Below are positions 33,324 through 46,276 of a stretch of DNA of 64,000 nucleotides, piece after piece (position 1 is the stretch's first letter; each line of letters begins with the position of its first letter). The notes beneath the pieces were generated by a model. The model worked only from the letters and a program-made list of their open reading frames with translations. It did no database searches and was not told where the DNA came from. The translations under genes were made by a program, and so were the position numbers. Source of the stretch: Chlorocebus sabaeus (lineage: Eukaryota; Chordata; Mammalia; Primates; Cercopithecidae); contig NC_132916.1 of the NCBI RefSeq assembly GCF_047675955.1, positions 68,441,481 to 68,505,480 on the forward strand, given 5' to 3'.

Positions 33324-33904
33324 ATATGGTACACTTTTTAAAGATAAAAAATAGAAAAATGCAACAATTTAAGATGTTTATGTGTAGTATATTATATATA
33401 CACAAGTGATGAATATTCATTGAGCCATATCTGAATATTAAAAAATGCAAAAATAAGAAAAGAAACACTTTAATGCCCAGTACTTTTAAGAATTTCTAAA
33501 AGTACCATTTCCTACCTAACACCAAAAAAAATTGTTCCTTCTAGTTGTTGAAAGATACATGTGATGAAATTGTACTTACTGCCCAGAGATCCTAAAACTC
33601 TCATCTTAGTGTATATTTTATTTTAGAATGAAAATGACACATGCTAATCACCATTATTAACCAGCGTTTCTGGTTTTTGTTGCTTTTTACCTTAAAGCAT
33701 TTTGTAATATATTATTTATTTTATATATATATATTTAGATCAGATTTAAAATAACATATTGTATTAAGTTAATTCATGTAAAAATTGTAATTTAACTATT
33801 ATGTTTAAAAATGAATTTTATTTTTAACTTTCGATGTCTATGTCCCATTTTAAAAAACTATTCAAGATAAATATTTCCACTTCTGCTTTAAAAAATAAAC
33901 AATC

Positions 33905-34228
33905 AGGCCAGGTGCAGTGGCTCATGCCTGTAATCCAAGCACTTTGAGAGGGTGAGTTGGGTGGATCTCTTGAGGTCAGGAGTTGAAGACCAGCCTGACC
34001 AACATGGTGAAACCCCATCTCTCCTAAATATACAAAAATTAGCTGTGCGTGGTGGCTCCTGCCTGTAGTCCCAGCTACTTGGGAGACTGAAGCAGGAGAA
34101 TCACTTGAACTCAGGAGGCAGAAGTTGCCGTGAGCTGAGATTGTACCACTGCACTCCAGCCTGGGCAACAAAGCGAGACTCCATCTCAAAAACAAAACAA
34201 AACCAACCAACCAACCAAACAAAAAATG
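33905..34228 (+). repeat. Alu with (AACC)n tail
   Basis: GGCCAGGTGCAGTGGCTCATG to CTCCATCTC, then an A tail interrupted by AACCAACC units. An apparent 132-aa reverse frame here is Alu sequence. Confidence 0.95.
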
Positions 34229-34522
34229 AGCTTCCTGTCAGCCTAAAGGAGCGTCTTTTTTCTTTCTCTTATCTTAGTGCCATTTTCTTAGCCCCATTAA
34301 GCTGCCACCTTGCATTTTAAAGAGTAGTAACCAATCAGTCAATAATTAAGCAATGTCTCTCCTTTCTGTGAAGGAGGAAGGCCCTTGCTGGGTGTGGTGG
34401 GGAATCTCTGAAATCTGGTAGTCTGGTTAAATGGCTCATGTTGGGAAAGAGAAATGATGGGAGAAATGCCTTATTAATTGTGAACTTGATTGAGCTTTAT
34501 TCACCTTTAACATAAAATTTTC

Positions 34523-34822
34523 AGGTCAGGGCACAATGACTCACACTTGTAATGTCAGCACTTTGGGAGGCCAAGGTGGGAGGGTCACTTGAGGCCAGGA
34601 GTTAAAGACCAGCCTGAGCAACATAGCAAGACCCTCTCTCTACAAAAACTAAAAGACTTAGCCAGATGTGGTAGCACACCCCTGTGTTCCTAGCTACTTG
34701 GGAGGCTGAGGCAGGAGGATCCCTTGAGTCCGGGAGTTCAAGACTGCAGTGAGCTATGATTGCGCCACTGCACTGCAGCCTGGGCAACAGAATGAGACCC
34801 TGTCTCTAAAACAAAAGTAAAC
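34523..34822 (+). repeat. Alu (old, J-like)
   Basis: GGTCAGGGCACAATGACTCAC to GAGACCCTGTCTCTAAAAC. Confidence 0.93.
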
Positions 34823-35069
34823 AAAATAAAATTGTCAATTTTAGAATATATGTACTTAGAGTACTAGAAATACATGTACAGTAAAATAGAGATGGCCTGG
34901 TTTCCTGCACTGAGGTTGATAAATGAGCTGGCCCTTCAGTGGCAGACAGGTGAGGTCAGAGAAGGCCATCAAATTGGCCTGAAGACCTAGGCTTGCCTGC
35001 TGGTAACCATCTCCTTAGAGTAGAGCTTGGAAGCTCCATGGAGGAGAGAAGGGCAGTCTTCAGAGCTGG

Positions 35070-35500
35070 GCACTTCTAGGATGGATTGATTCTTGACTTG
35101 GCCACTTGGTAGTTGTTTGACCTTGGCCAAGTCGTTTAACCTAGGCTTACTTACTAGTAAAATAAAGCCAATTATATCTATCTTGATAATTAGGTAGAAT
35201 ATCTCTATAATTCCTGCTCATCAATAAATGGTAGCTCTTACCAATATTATACTCATGGTCAGGGATGAGAAGCCAAGCTTTGTTCCCCATTGGTGATATT
35301 TTCATTGTTGATTCCTCAGTTTATGATCTAGTCTAAAACTATCCAGTGAAAGAGAGTGTAGAATTTTTTCAGATGAGCTGTGCTTTTGTCCAACTCAGTA
35401 ATCACTTACTAAAAACCTTACTATGTAGTAAATATCATCCTAGATACTGGGGATTTGAAGTTGAATAACACATACTGTCTTTCCAGGAACACAGTGTCTA
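35070..35500. repeat. MIR-like and L2-like fragments
   Basis: 35085-35200 (GACTTGGCCACTTGGTAG...GACCTTGGCCAAGTCGTTTAACC) fits MIR on +. 35395-35500 (ACTATGTAGTAAATATCATCC...ATACTGGGGATTTG) fits L2 on -. Confidence 0.5.
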
Positions 35501-35756
35501 AACAGGTCCTAAGAAAGCCTGAGATTTTTGTTCTCCCTAAGCTATTCTTTGCCCTGTCCATCGCTGCCCTAGCAGCAGAAGGGCAACACTTACCTCCTTG
35601 TGGCATTGAACTTGATTGATGAGTAGTCCAGAAATCGTCTCCACATCCCATCATAATTTTACCCAAGAAATAAAGGATATCAAAATGGCAATTCTAGTTA
35701 ATTCTGGCCCCACAGCTCATGCTATTTGGGAAGGCAGCAAGGTCTGCATTTTCTTT

Positions 35757-35773
35757 TTCTCTTTCTTTCTTTC

Positions 35774-35825
<52 letters not shown>

Positions 35826-35826
35826 T
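35757..35826. repeat. (TTTC)n microsatellite at the L1 tail
   Basis: More than a dozen TTTC units at the 3' (left) end of the antisense L1, presumably its A tail expanded as GAAA. Confidence 0.96.
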
Positions 35827-38800
35827 AATTATACTTTAAGTTCTGGGTTACATGTACAAAACGTGCAGGTTTGTTACGTAGGTATACACGTGCCATGGTG
35901 GTTTGCTGCACCCATCAACCCATCACCCACATTAGGTATTTCTCCTAATGTTATCCCTCCCCTAGTCCCCCACTCCCCACAGGCCCCAGTGTGTGATGTT
36001 CCCCTCCCTGTGTCCATATGTTCTTATTGTTCAACTCCCACTTATGAGTGAGAACATGCAGTGTTTGGTTTTCTGATCTTGTGATAGTTTGCTGAGAATG
36101 ATGGTTTCCAGCTTCATCCATGTCCCTGCGAAGGACATCAACTTATCCTTTTTAATGGCTGCATAGTATTCCATGGTGTATATGTGCCACATTTTCTTAA
36201 TCCAGTCTATCATTGATGGACATATGGGTTGGTTCCATGTCTTTGCTATTGTGAATAGTGCTGCAATAAACATACGTATGCATGTGTCTTTATCGTAGAA
36301 TGATTTATAATCCTTTAGGTCTATGTCCAGTAATGGGATTGCTGGGTCAAATGGTATTTCTAGTATTAGATCCTTGAAGAATCACCACACTGTCTTCCAC
36401 AATGGTTGAACTAATTTACACTCCCACCAACAGTGTAAAAGCATTCATATTTTCCACAACCTCTCCAGCGTCTGTTGTTTCCTGACTTTTTAATGATTGC
36501 CATTCTAACCGGCATGAAATGGTATCTCATTGTGGTTTTGATTTGCATTTCTTTCATGACCAGTGTTGATGAGCATTTTTGCATATGTCTGTTGGCTGCA
36601 TAAATGTCTTCATTTGAGAAGTTTCTGTTCATATCCTTAGCCCATTTTTTGATGGGGTTGTCTGCTTTTTTTCTTGTAAATTTGTTTAAGTTCTTTGTAG
36701 ATTCTGGATATTAGCCCTCTGTCAGATGGATAGATTGCAAAAATTTTTCCCATTCTGTAGGTTGCCTATTCACTCTGTTCACTCTTTTGCTGTGCAGGAA
36801 CTGTTTTGTTTAATTAGATCCCTTTTGTCAATTTTGGCTTTTGTTGCCATTGCTTTTGGTGTTTTAGTCATGAAGTCTTTGCCCATGTCTATGTCCTGAA
36901 TGGTATTGCCCAGGTTTTCTTCTAGGATTTTTATGGTCCTAGATCTTACATTTAAATATTTGATCTATCTTGAGTTGATTTTTGTATAAGGTATAAGGAA
37001 GGTGTCCAGTTCCAGTTTTCTGCATATGGCCACCAGTTTTCCCAACACCATTTATTAAATAGGGAATCTTCCCCATTGCTTGTGTGTGTCAGGTTTGTCA
37101 AAGATCAGATGGTGGTAGATGTGTGGTGTTATTTCTGAGGACTCTGTTCTGTTCCATTGATCCATATGTTTTGGTACCAGTACCATGCTGTTTTGGTTAC
37201 TGTAGCCTTGTAAAGTTTGCAGTCAGGTAGCAAGGTGCCTCCAGCTTTGTTCTTCTTGCCCAGGATTGTCTTGGATATGCGAGCTCTTTTTTGGTTCCAT
37301 ATGAAGTTTAAAGTAGTTTTTTCCAATTCTGTGAAGAAAGTCAGTGGTTGCTTGATGGGGATGTCTTTGAATCTGTAAATTACTTTGGGCAGTAAGGCCA
37401 TTTTCAGTACATTGATTCTTCCTATCCATGAGCATGGAATGTTTTTCCATTTGGTTGTGTCCTCTCTGATTTCCTTGAGCAGTGGTTTGTAGTTCTCCTT
37501 GAAGAAGTCTTTCACATCCCTGTAAGTTATATTCCTACGTATTTTATTCTCTTTGTAGCAATTGTGAATGGGAGTTCACTCATGATTTGGCTCTCTGTTT
37601 ATCTGTTATTGGTGTATAAGAATGCTTGTGATTTTTGCACATTGATTTTGTATCCTTAGACTGCTGAAGTTGCTTATCAGCTTAAGGAGATTTGGGGCTG
37701 AGACGATGGGGTTTTCCAAATATACAGTCATGTCATCTGCAAACAGAGAAAATTTGGCTCTGTTGCTTTAATAATTTGATATTTAATAATTTATCAAATT
37801 TATCAAATAAAAAGGTCAAATTTAATAATTTGACCTTTATTGCTTTCTCTTGACTGATTGCCCTGGCCAGAACTTCCAATACTGTGTTTAATAGGAGTGG
37901 TGAGAGAGGGTATCCTTGTCTAATGCTGGTTTTCACAGGGAATGCTTCCAGTTTTTGTCTATTCAGTATGATATTGGCTGTGTGTTTGTCATAAACAGCT
38001 CTTATTAGTTTGAGATACATTCCATCAATACCTAGTTTAGCATGAAGGGCTGTTGAATTTTATCAAAGACCTTTTCTGCATCTATTGAGATAATCATGTG
38101 GTTTTTGTCATTGGTTCTGTTTTTGTGATGGATTACGTTTATTAATTTGTGTATGTTGAACCAGCCTTGCATCCCAGAAATGAAGCCTACTTGATCATGG
38201 TGGATCAGCTTTCTGATGTGCTGCTGGATTTGGTTTGCCAGTATTTGATTGAGGATTTTTGCATTGATGTTCATCAGGGATATTGGCCTAAAATTATCTT
38301 TTTTTGTTGTGTCTCTGCCAGGCTTTGGTATCAGGATGATGCTGGCCTCATAAAATGAGTTAGGGAGGACTCCCTCTTTTTCTATTGATTGGGATTGTTT
38401 CAGAAGGAATGGTATCAGCTGCTCTTTGTAACTCTGGTAGATTTCGGCTGTGAATCTGTCTGGTCCTGGACTTTTTTTGGTTGGTAGGCTATTAATTATT
38501 GCCTCAATTTCAGAACTTGTTATTGGTCTGTTCATAGATTCAACTTCTTCCTGGTTTAGTCTTGGGAGGGTGTATGTGCTCAGGAATTCATCCATTTCTT
38601 CTAGATTTTCTAGTTTATTGATTTAGAGATTTTTATAGTATCCTCTGATGGTAGTTTGTGTTTCTGTGGGATCAGTGGTGATGTCCCCTTTATCATTTTT
38701 TATTGCATCTATTTGATTCTTTTCTTCTTTATTAGTCTCGCTAGCAGTCTATCTATTTTGTTGATATTTTCAAATAACCAGTTCCTGGATTCATTGATTT

Positions 38801-41140
38801 TTTTTGAAGGGTTTTTTATGTCTCTTATCTCCTTCAGTTCTGCTCTGATCTTAGTTATTTCTTGTCTTCTGCAAGCTTTTGAATTTGTTTGCTCTTGCTT
38901 CTCTAGTTCTTTTAATTGTGATGCTTGGGTGTTGATTTTAGATCTCTTTTGCTTTCTCTTGTGGGCATTTAATGCTGTAAATTTCCCGCTACACAGTGCT
39001 TTAGCTGTGTCCCAGAGATATGGTACATTGTGTCTTTGTTCTCATCGGTTTCAAAGAACATCTTTATTTCTGCCTTCATTTCGTTATTTATCGAATAGTC
39101 ATTCAGGAGCAGGTTGTTCAGTTTCCATGTAGTTGTGTGGTTTTGAGGGAGATTCTTAATCCTGAGTTCTAATTTGATTGCACTGTGGTCTGAGAGACAG
39201 TTTGTTTTGATTTCTGTTCCTTTACATTTGCTGAGGAGTGTTTTACTTCCAATTATGTGGTCAATTTTAGAATAAGTGCAATGTGGTGCTAAAAAGAATG
39301 TATATTCTGTTGATTTGGGGTGGAGAATACTGTAGATGTCTATTACATCCATTTGGTCCAGAGCTGAGTTCGAGTCCTGGATATCATTGTTAATTTTCTG
39401 TCTTGTTGATCTTTCCAGTATTGACAGTGGAGTGTTAAAGTCTCCCATTATTATTGTGTGGGCATCTAAGTTTCTTTGTAGGTCTCTAAGAACTTACTTT
39501 ATGAATCTGGTGCTCCTGTATTGGGTGCATATATATTTAGAATAGTTAACTCTTTTTGTTGAATTGATCCCTTTACCATTATATAATGGCCTTCTTTGTC
39601 TCTTTTGATCTTTGTTCATTTAAAGTCTGTTTTATCAGAGACCGTGATTGCAAGCCCTGCATTTTTTGCTTTCCATTTCCTTGGTAGGTCTTCTCCATCC
39701 CTATATTTTGAGCCTATGTGTGTCTTCGCACGTGAGATGGGTCTCCTGAATACAGCACACTGATGGGTCTAGACTCTTTATCCAGTTTGCCAGTCTGTGC
39801 CTTTTAATGGGGGCATTTCACCCATTTACATTTAAGGTTAATATTGTTATGTTTGAATTTGATCCTGTCATTATGATGTTAGCTGGTTATTTTGCCCATT
39901 AGTTGATGCACTTTCTTTATAGCATCGAAGGCCTTTACAGTTTGGCATATCTTTGCAGTGGCTGGTACCGGTTGTTCCTTTCCATGTTTAGTGCTTCCTT
40001 CAGGAGCTCTTGTAAGGCAGGCCTGGTGATGACAAAATGTCTCAGCATTTGCTTGTCTGTAAAGGATTTTATTTCTCCTTCGCTTATAAAGCTTAGTTTG
40101 GCTGGATATGAAATTTTGGGTTGAAAATTCTTTTCTTTAAGAATGGTTGAATATTGGCCCCCCACTCTCTTCTGGCTGGTAGGGTATCTGCCAAGAGATC
40201 CGCTATGAGTCTGAATGGGCTTCTCTTTGTGGGTAACTCGACCTTTCTCTCTGGCTGCCCTTGACATTGTTTCCTTCATTTTAACCTTGGTCAGTCTGAC
40301 AGTTATGTGTCTTGAGGTTGCTTTTCTTGAGGAGTATTTTTGTGGTGTTCTCTGTATTTCCTTAATTTGAATGTTGGCCTGTGTTGCTAGGTTGGGAAAG
40401 TTCTCCTGGATAATATCCTGAAGAGTGTTTTCTAACTTGGTTCCATTATCCCCGTCACTCTCAGGTACATCAATCAAACGTAGATTTGGTCTTTTCACAT
40501 AGTCTTGTATTTATTGGAGGCTGTGTTCATTTCTTTTCACTCTTTATTCTCTAATCTTGTCTTCTCACTCTATTTCATTAATTTGATCTTCAATCACTGA
40601 TATCCTTTTTTCCGCTTGATCGAATTGGCTATTGAAGCTTGTATATGCTTCATGAAGTACTCGTACTGTGGTTTTCAGCTCCATCAGGTCATTTAAGCTC
40701 TTCTCTACACTGGTTATTCTAGTTAGCCATTCATCCAACCTTTTTTCAAGGTCTTTAGCTTCCTTGCAATGGGTTAAAACATGCTCCTTTAGCTCGGAGA
40801 AGTTTGTTGTTACCGACCTTCTGAAGCCTACTCTGTCAACTCGTCAAACTCATTCTCTGTCTAATTTTGTTCCCTTGCTGGCGAGGAGTTGTGACCCTTT
40901 GGAGGAGAAGAGGTGCTCTGGTTTTTGGAATTTTCAGCCTTTCTGCTCTGGTTTCTTCCCATCTTTGTGGTTTTATGTACCTTTGGTCTTTGACGTTGGT
41001 GACCTACAGATGGGGTTTTGGTGTGGATGTCCCTTTTGTTGATGTTGATACTATTCCTTTCTGTTTGCTCATTTTCCTTCTAACAGACTGGCCCCTCAAG
41101 CTTCAGGTCTGTTGGAGTTTGCTGGAGGTCCACTCCAGGG
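35827..41140 (-). mobile_element. L1PA/L1PB LINE-1, nearly full length, inactive
   Basis: Antisense L1 of about 5.3 kb. Its 3' UTR is at the left (AATTATACTTTAAGTTCTGG), with ORF2 from an ATG at 39871 down to about 36031 and ORF1 from an ATG at 40962 down to about 39935. About 180 bp of 5' UTR remain before truncation near 41140. ORF2 shows endonuclease (38969-39448), RT (38032-38595) and the Phe-Ala-Asp-Asp codons (about 37727-37738), but stops and frame shifts split it. A palindromic insertion near 37770-37840 is one break. The ORF1 start (M-G-R-N-Q-S-R-K) is of an older primate type. No source activity is expected. Confidence 0.92.
37773..37837. repeat. Paired hairpins inside L1 ORF2
   Basis: AATTTGATA (37773-37781) / TATCAAATT (37792-37800) and AAGGTCAAATT (37812-37822) / AATTTGACCTT (37827-37837). 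They replace normal L1 sequence. Confidence 0.93.
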
Positions 41141-41494
41141 TCTGAATTTTTGACAAATCACCTGTTGCTTCTTCCCAGCATAACCCCTGAGCTGACTGGG
41201 ACTGATGAAGCAGACCTGTTACCACTCACCACTGGTCAATTTTAAACTTAGCTTCAGACATTTTTGTTTCCTTTTTCCTCTCTATAATTCTCATGATGCC
41301 AAAATTACTACATATTTGGTCTCAGTTGCTATCTCATAGAGTTTTGTTATTGTTATTTCTACTCTAGAAATACCTACCTAGTTTGGGCTCAATGGTTTCC
41401 CATTGGTGGTACCACCCAGCATCATTGGGGCTCTAATCCCCTATAATTTCAGCCCAGCTCTTTTTATCTCATGTCTTTCAACAAAATCAGTCCC

Positions 41495-41770
41495 AGACTG
41501 GGCGTGGTGACTCATGGCTGTAATCCCAACACTTTGGGTAGACTAAGGCAGGAGGATTGCTTGAGACCAGCCTGGGCAACACAGCAAATCCTCGTCTCTA
41601 CAATTTTTTTTTTTTTTAAATTAGCCAGGTGTGGTGGCCACACACCTGTGGTCCCAGCTACTCAGAAGACTGAGGTGGGAGGGTGTCTTGAGCCTTGAAA
41701 TTTGAGACTACAGTGAGCTGTGATCACACCACCTGCACTCCAGCCTGGGTGACAGAACAAGAACCTGTCT

Positions 41771-41809
<39 letters not shown>
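41495..41809 (+). repeat. Alu with about 39-nt A tail
   Basis: GACTGGGCGTGGTGACTCATG to GAACCTGTCTC then A(n). TCAGTCC on both sides suggests the target duplication. Confidence 0.94.
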
Positions 41810-41811
<2 letters not shown>

Positions 41812-42224
41812 CAGTCCTATTTACATATATGTGAAGAATTATTAGGCCTAAAACCTGGTCTCTATTGCAAAGAAGAGAGTTAAGTTTATTATACATGTAT
41901 TTGTCTAAAGTGTCTGAATTACTTTTTTTCCTCTTTAAACTCTCTCAGGAAATCGTACTCTTTATTCCAAGAGGAAGTATCTCTTGTAATAAAAATATGA
42001 TCAATCTTCAGTGAATTTTAAAAATAAGCATTTTATCTCTTTAATTGCCTGTAGTCACATCTTTCTGGTATATTTTTTCAAACAACTCGTCCTTATAATT
42101 TCACATCACTTCCATTGCCACGTCATTCACAAAACTGACACATCTTTTCTAATTGTAAGCCCACACACACAACATGCAGATCTGAAGCAATTATCCTGAT
42201 GACAGGGGCCCAGAAGCTCATTTT

Positions 42225-42330
42225 AGTGGAAAGACTGTAGGATGTGAGGTTAAAAGGCTTGTGTGTGAGCCCCATGTTTGTCACTTAACCCTCGTCCTGT
42301 TTAGAGAAAGAAAATGCACCTCACTGCCAG
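42225..42330 (+). repeat. MIR-like fragment
   Basis: GAAAGACTGTAGGATGTGAGG...TTGTCACTTAACCCTCG. Short and diverged. Confidence 0.45.
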
Positions 42331-42408
42331 TGCTCATTTAATTTTACATAAACAAGCTCTTTGAGGCTGAAGCAAATCTGACAGATTTCCCATGTGAAAA
42401 TAAACTAG

Positions 42409-42712
42409 GGGCCGATTGCGGTGGCTCACGCCTGTAGTCCCAGCACTTTGGGAGGCCGAAGTGGGTGGATCGCTTGACCCTGGGAGTTTGAAACCAGCCT
42501 GGCCAACGTTGTGAAATCCATCTCTACAGAAGATTAAAAAAAATTAACCAGGCATGATGGTGCGCACCTGTAGTCCCAGCCACTCAGGAGGCTGAGGTGG
42601 GAGGATTGTTTGAACCCAGGAGGCAGAGGTTGCAGTGAGCTGAGATCACGCCACTGCACTCCAACCTGAATGTCAGAGTGAGACCCTGTCAGAAATAAAT
42701 AAATAAATTGCA
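42409..42712 (+). repeat. Alu
   Basis: GGGGCCGATTGCGGTGGCTC to GAGACCCTGTCAG with an (AAAT)n tail. Confidence 0.95.
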
Positions 42713-43154
42713 AAAACTGTTCTTGGAGTTGTTTCTAAGTAGAACCAACATCAAAATCATCTATTTTGGAAAAATCAGATTCATCAAACAATTTTTTGGC
42801 CAGCAACTGTTTGAGAATGATGCTAACATCACACATAGAAACGCTGCGTTTTCTAGGATTTGACGTTTTCAGCAATCGAGAAGTACTGTATTTTGTAAAT
42901 GGGAATACCACTACTAAAACCATAATGCTATAAATAGAATGATGTCTTCTGTTTCCAAAGTCTTTGCAAAAATAAAAGCAAGATATTTCATGGCAAACTT
43001 ATCCTGAGGTAAACAACTGCAGCTGTTAGTGCTGCCAGGCAAGTATTCTCAGGGCAAACAGGAAAAGGGTTAATGTGCATCTCTCTCTAGCAAGTCATAT
43101 GACGTCTCTAGGCCTCCATTGTATCAGCCGTAAGGTAAAAGCCTTGGAATAGTT

Positions 43155-43660
43155 CTCAGGTTATCAACTGCTTTTTAACAAATGACCCCAGAACTTAGTG
43201 GCTTTTAAAACAGCTATTTTGTTCTCAATTCTGTGAGTTGTGAGTTAGGAATTTGGGAAGGGCTCAGCCCAGCAGTTTGTTTGGGATCCCCGTGGCATCA
43301 GGTGAAATGCTGGGTTAGAGAATTCACTTCCAAGATAGCTTCTTCACTAATCGTTGGTGCCTTTTGCTCCTTGTCCTCTCTCTCTCTGTCTACCCAGTAT
43401 CTTATCCTCCAGGGCCTTTTCCTGTATCTTGGGTTTCTCACAGCATGGTTTTCTGACAGTAGTCACTTTTTTTTACATGGCAGCTAACTTTCAAGTAGCA
43501 AGAAGCAAAAGGTGCCAGGCCAGTTGGGCTTCATCAGACTGGCACGTATCACCTCTACTGTGTGCATTTGTTGAAAGCGGTTACAGGATTCACCCAGTGT
43601 CGAGGCTGGAGAGATAGACTTCACCTCTTGATAGGGAAATTGCAAAGTCACATTGCAGAT
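43155..43660 (-). repeat. MLT1-like LTR
   Basis: TAACAAATGACCCCAGAACTTAGTGG-type start, GGGCTCAGCCCAGCAGTTTG, and the end CTTCACCTCTTGATAGGG...GCAAAGTCACATTGCAG. Same old family as 31900-32395. Confidence 0.55.
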
Positions 43661-44004
43661 GAGCGTGTAGGATATGCCTGTAAATAGTAAACTGTCTCTC
43701 TTTATGCGTATGTATATGGTCACCAGTGAATTATAAATTTTGTTAATATGACGGATGTATAGCACACAATTTACAATAATAATGTTTTGTAAATTCCATA
43801 TCTCAGTTGATTCTCACAGAATGCTTTCATTGATTTTTGCCATACTAGATCAGCGGCAGCCAACCTACTACTGCAAATAAGGACTTTTTCTTATTCATGG
43901 TTAAGTCAACTTTGGTGGCATTATCTTCTTTCGTTCCAGTAGACTCTTCATAAATAAAAATGAAAGAATTGTTAATCCCAATCACAAACTAGAATAATTT
44001 GTTT

Positions 44005-44225
44005 TTCAAGAGACTCATAATAATGACATTTTATTGACTCTACAGTGTACAAAGAACTTTCAAATATGCTCTTGATTAATGCTCATGATTTTGTGAAGAA
44101 TTTCCTCCTGGTTTTCCAGATAAGAAAACTGAGGTTTGGAGTGAAGTGACTCACTAAGGGTCACACTGCTAATGAGGGCATAGCCAAGACTAGAATACCT
44201 ATCTTCTAACTCCTAGTGTACCGCT
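44005..44225 (-). repeat. MIR SINE
   Basis: CCAGATAAGAAAACTGAGG, GTGACTCACTAAGGGTCACAC and ATGAGGGCATAGCCAAGACTAG in reverse MIR order. Confidence 0.75.
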
Positions 44226-44326
44226 TTTCACTTCCTCTGCTGAAACCTTACATTTGGAGAAAAAATTTAAAATGAACATCAAGACAGGATTCTCTGGCAC
44301 TATTCAAATTAAAATACCTCCTTTCG

Positions 44327-44638
44327 GCTGGGCGCGGTGGCTCACACCTGTAATCCCAGCACTTTGGAGGGCCGAGGTGGGTGGATCCAAGGTCAGGAGT
44401 TTGAGACCAGCCTGCCCAACATGGTGAAACCCCGTCTCTACTAAAAATACAAAAATCAGCTGGGTATGGTGGCGCATGCATGTAATCCTAGCTGCTCGGG
44501 AGGCTGAGGTAGGAGAATCACTTGAACCCGGGAAGCGGAGGTTGCAGTGAGCCAAGATCGCGCCACTGCACTCCAGCCTGGGCGACAAGAGCGAAACTCC
44601 AACTCAAAAAAAAAACAAAAACAAAACAAAACAAAAAA
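44327..44638 (+). repeat. Alu (S-type)
   Basis: GGCTGGGCGCGGTGGCTCAC to CGAAACTCCAACTC and an AAAAC-rich tail. Confidence 0.95.
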
Positions 44639-45804
44639 ATATTTCAAGGAAGAATGTTTGATAGATGTTAATTGGTGAGTGGTATAGAGCATCCTCACTC
44701 TTTCTCCTTCTGGTTCTACGCATCAGTTTTTGCAGTAAGCAAAAGCGTCCTCACTGTTGATTGGACTGATGAGACAAACTGGACAGCCGTGTCACAGAGG
44801 ACTCAGGCTCACACATATTTCTCTGCTTGCTTCTTCATTTCCAAAAGTCAATAGCAAGCATTATTGTCATAGTTCCTAGTCACAGGTTCCCCATACAAAC
44901 TACAGGGGCTGAGGAATGTATTTGGGGAGAAGAGACAATCTGTGACACGGACTTAAATATGGCATTGAAAGGAGTGTTGAGGGAAAGGCTTGTGTATTGC
45001 AGAATGATGGTTAGTTATGAGAAAGAGCCAGAGAGAGGCCTCAGGGCTTTTTTCTGTCTGTTCCCTTTTCTAAAATTTATTATTTTCCAACCACAAAGAA
45101 GAATTTTTATCTCCCAGTGAAGTCGCTCCCTGTGACTTATCATTCTTTGTTTTGGCTGAAGAGTCCATTTTGCCTAGAGGTTACAGGGGTGTTTTTATTA
45201 GCACCTTTTTAAAAACATGAGTAAAACATTCTTTGTAGAAAAGTTAGGAAATGAAAATAAACAAAACTTTGAAACCACAAACCATCTGTAATCCTGCCAC
45301 TATTTGTTAACAGATAACTAATGTTAACATTTCAGTCTGAATGGCGTAAGCATCCCCTCAAATACCAAAAATTACGTGACACGGATTATGTGTTCTTTAA
45401 ATAGCAATGCATTCTATTTGATATTTTCTTTGGGTAGCTTTAAGGACTATGCTGAAATTATAAGTTCTATTTCTATAAACTTTCAATATTAAAGAACATA
45501 TAAGCGACTGCCTTCTCAGTAGCTCTCTGGCAGCTAGTCAAAGCCATGTTGTGGGCAATATTCAGTGCAGAACTTTCCAGAGGAAAATGGTATTGCTTCT
45601 CAGAAAATGTCATGACCTGCACTTTCCTTGTGGTCATCGTAGGCGGGGGATGTTCCGTGTGATTCATAGACCAGACTCAAAGGATGAGTTTAGCAAAGGC
45701 CCACTCCCACTCCCCCTTGCCAAGGGCACTTGAAGGAAGTCTATCATGGTTTTACTTTGGCTATAGTACTACATTACATTTATTACACCTTAAAATAATG
45801 TCTA

Positions 45805-46112
45805 AGCTGGGTACGGTGGCTCATACCAGTAATCTCAGCACTTTGAGAAACTGAGGCAAGAGGATCACTTGAGCCTAGAAGTTCGAGATCAGCCTGGGCA
45901 ATATCTTGAGACTCCGTCTCTACAAAAAAAAAATTAAAAATTAGCTGAACATGGTGGCACACACCTGTAATCCCAGCTACTCGGAATGCTGAGGTGGGAG
46001 GATCACTGAAGCCCAGGAGTTTGAGGCTGCAATGAGCCATGATCTCACTACTCCACTCCAGCTTGGGTGACAGAGCGAGAGCCTATCTCCTAAAAAAAAA
46101 AAACAAAAAGGT
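45805..46112 (+). repeat. Alu (J-like)
   Basis: AGCTGGGTACGGTGGCTCATAC to GAGAGCCTATCTCC, ending about 85 bp before the exon at 46200. Confidence 0.94.
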
Positions 46113-46199
46113 CTGCTTCATTGATGCTGTATATATAGGGGTAATATATGACCTAAATAACAATTCTGTTTATCTGTTTTGTTTTTTTTTCCTGTTTAG

Positions 46200-46276
46200 G
46201 CAGCAATAAGGAAAGAACTAAATGAATTTAAAAGCACAGAAATGGAAGTTCATGAAGAGAGTCGACAGTTTACAAG
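46200..46276 (+). CDS. PHACTR2: PHACTR2 exon: PP1-binding C-terminal helix
   Basis: 77 nt (25 codons + 2). The acceptor is a long T tract ending CCTGTTTAG and the donor is ACAAG|GTAGGT. The product begins A-A-I-R-K-E-L-N-E-F-K-S and continues through T-E-M-E-V-H-E to the final Arg split AG|G. It joins the preceding A-D-K to give the family-conserved A-D-K-A-A-I-R-K junction, which supports the GC donor 21.3 kb upstream. In PHACTR proteins this helix packs on the PP1 catalytic subunit near its hydrophobic groove and directs substrate choice. Neither flanking intron places a repeat within 50 bp of the exon. An Alu ends about 85 bp upstream. Confidence 0.95.

Larger units (their letters stand above)
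24876..46199 (+). other. PHACTR2: PHACTR2 GC-AG intron, 21324 bp
   Basis: Begins GCAAGA, ends TTTAG. It carries an antisense class I ERV, an antisense near-full-length L1, several Alus and old LTR/DNA-transposon pieces. 25460-26460, 32400-33020, 41810-42220, 42720-43150 and 44640-45800 show no feature I can name beyond short low-complexity runs. Confidence 0.9.

Noticed and set aside
33824..34222. 132-aa open frame on the minus strand
   Set aside because: It is the reverse reading of an Alu. The many similar 60-110-aa frames with 'L-P-R-L-E-C-S-G' style peptides elsewhere have the same cause.
38656..39132. 158-aa open frame on the plus strand
   Set aside because: It lies antisense to L1 ORF2 and has no independent coding evidence.
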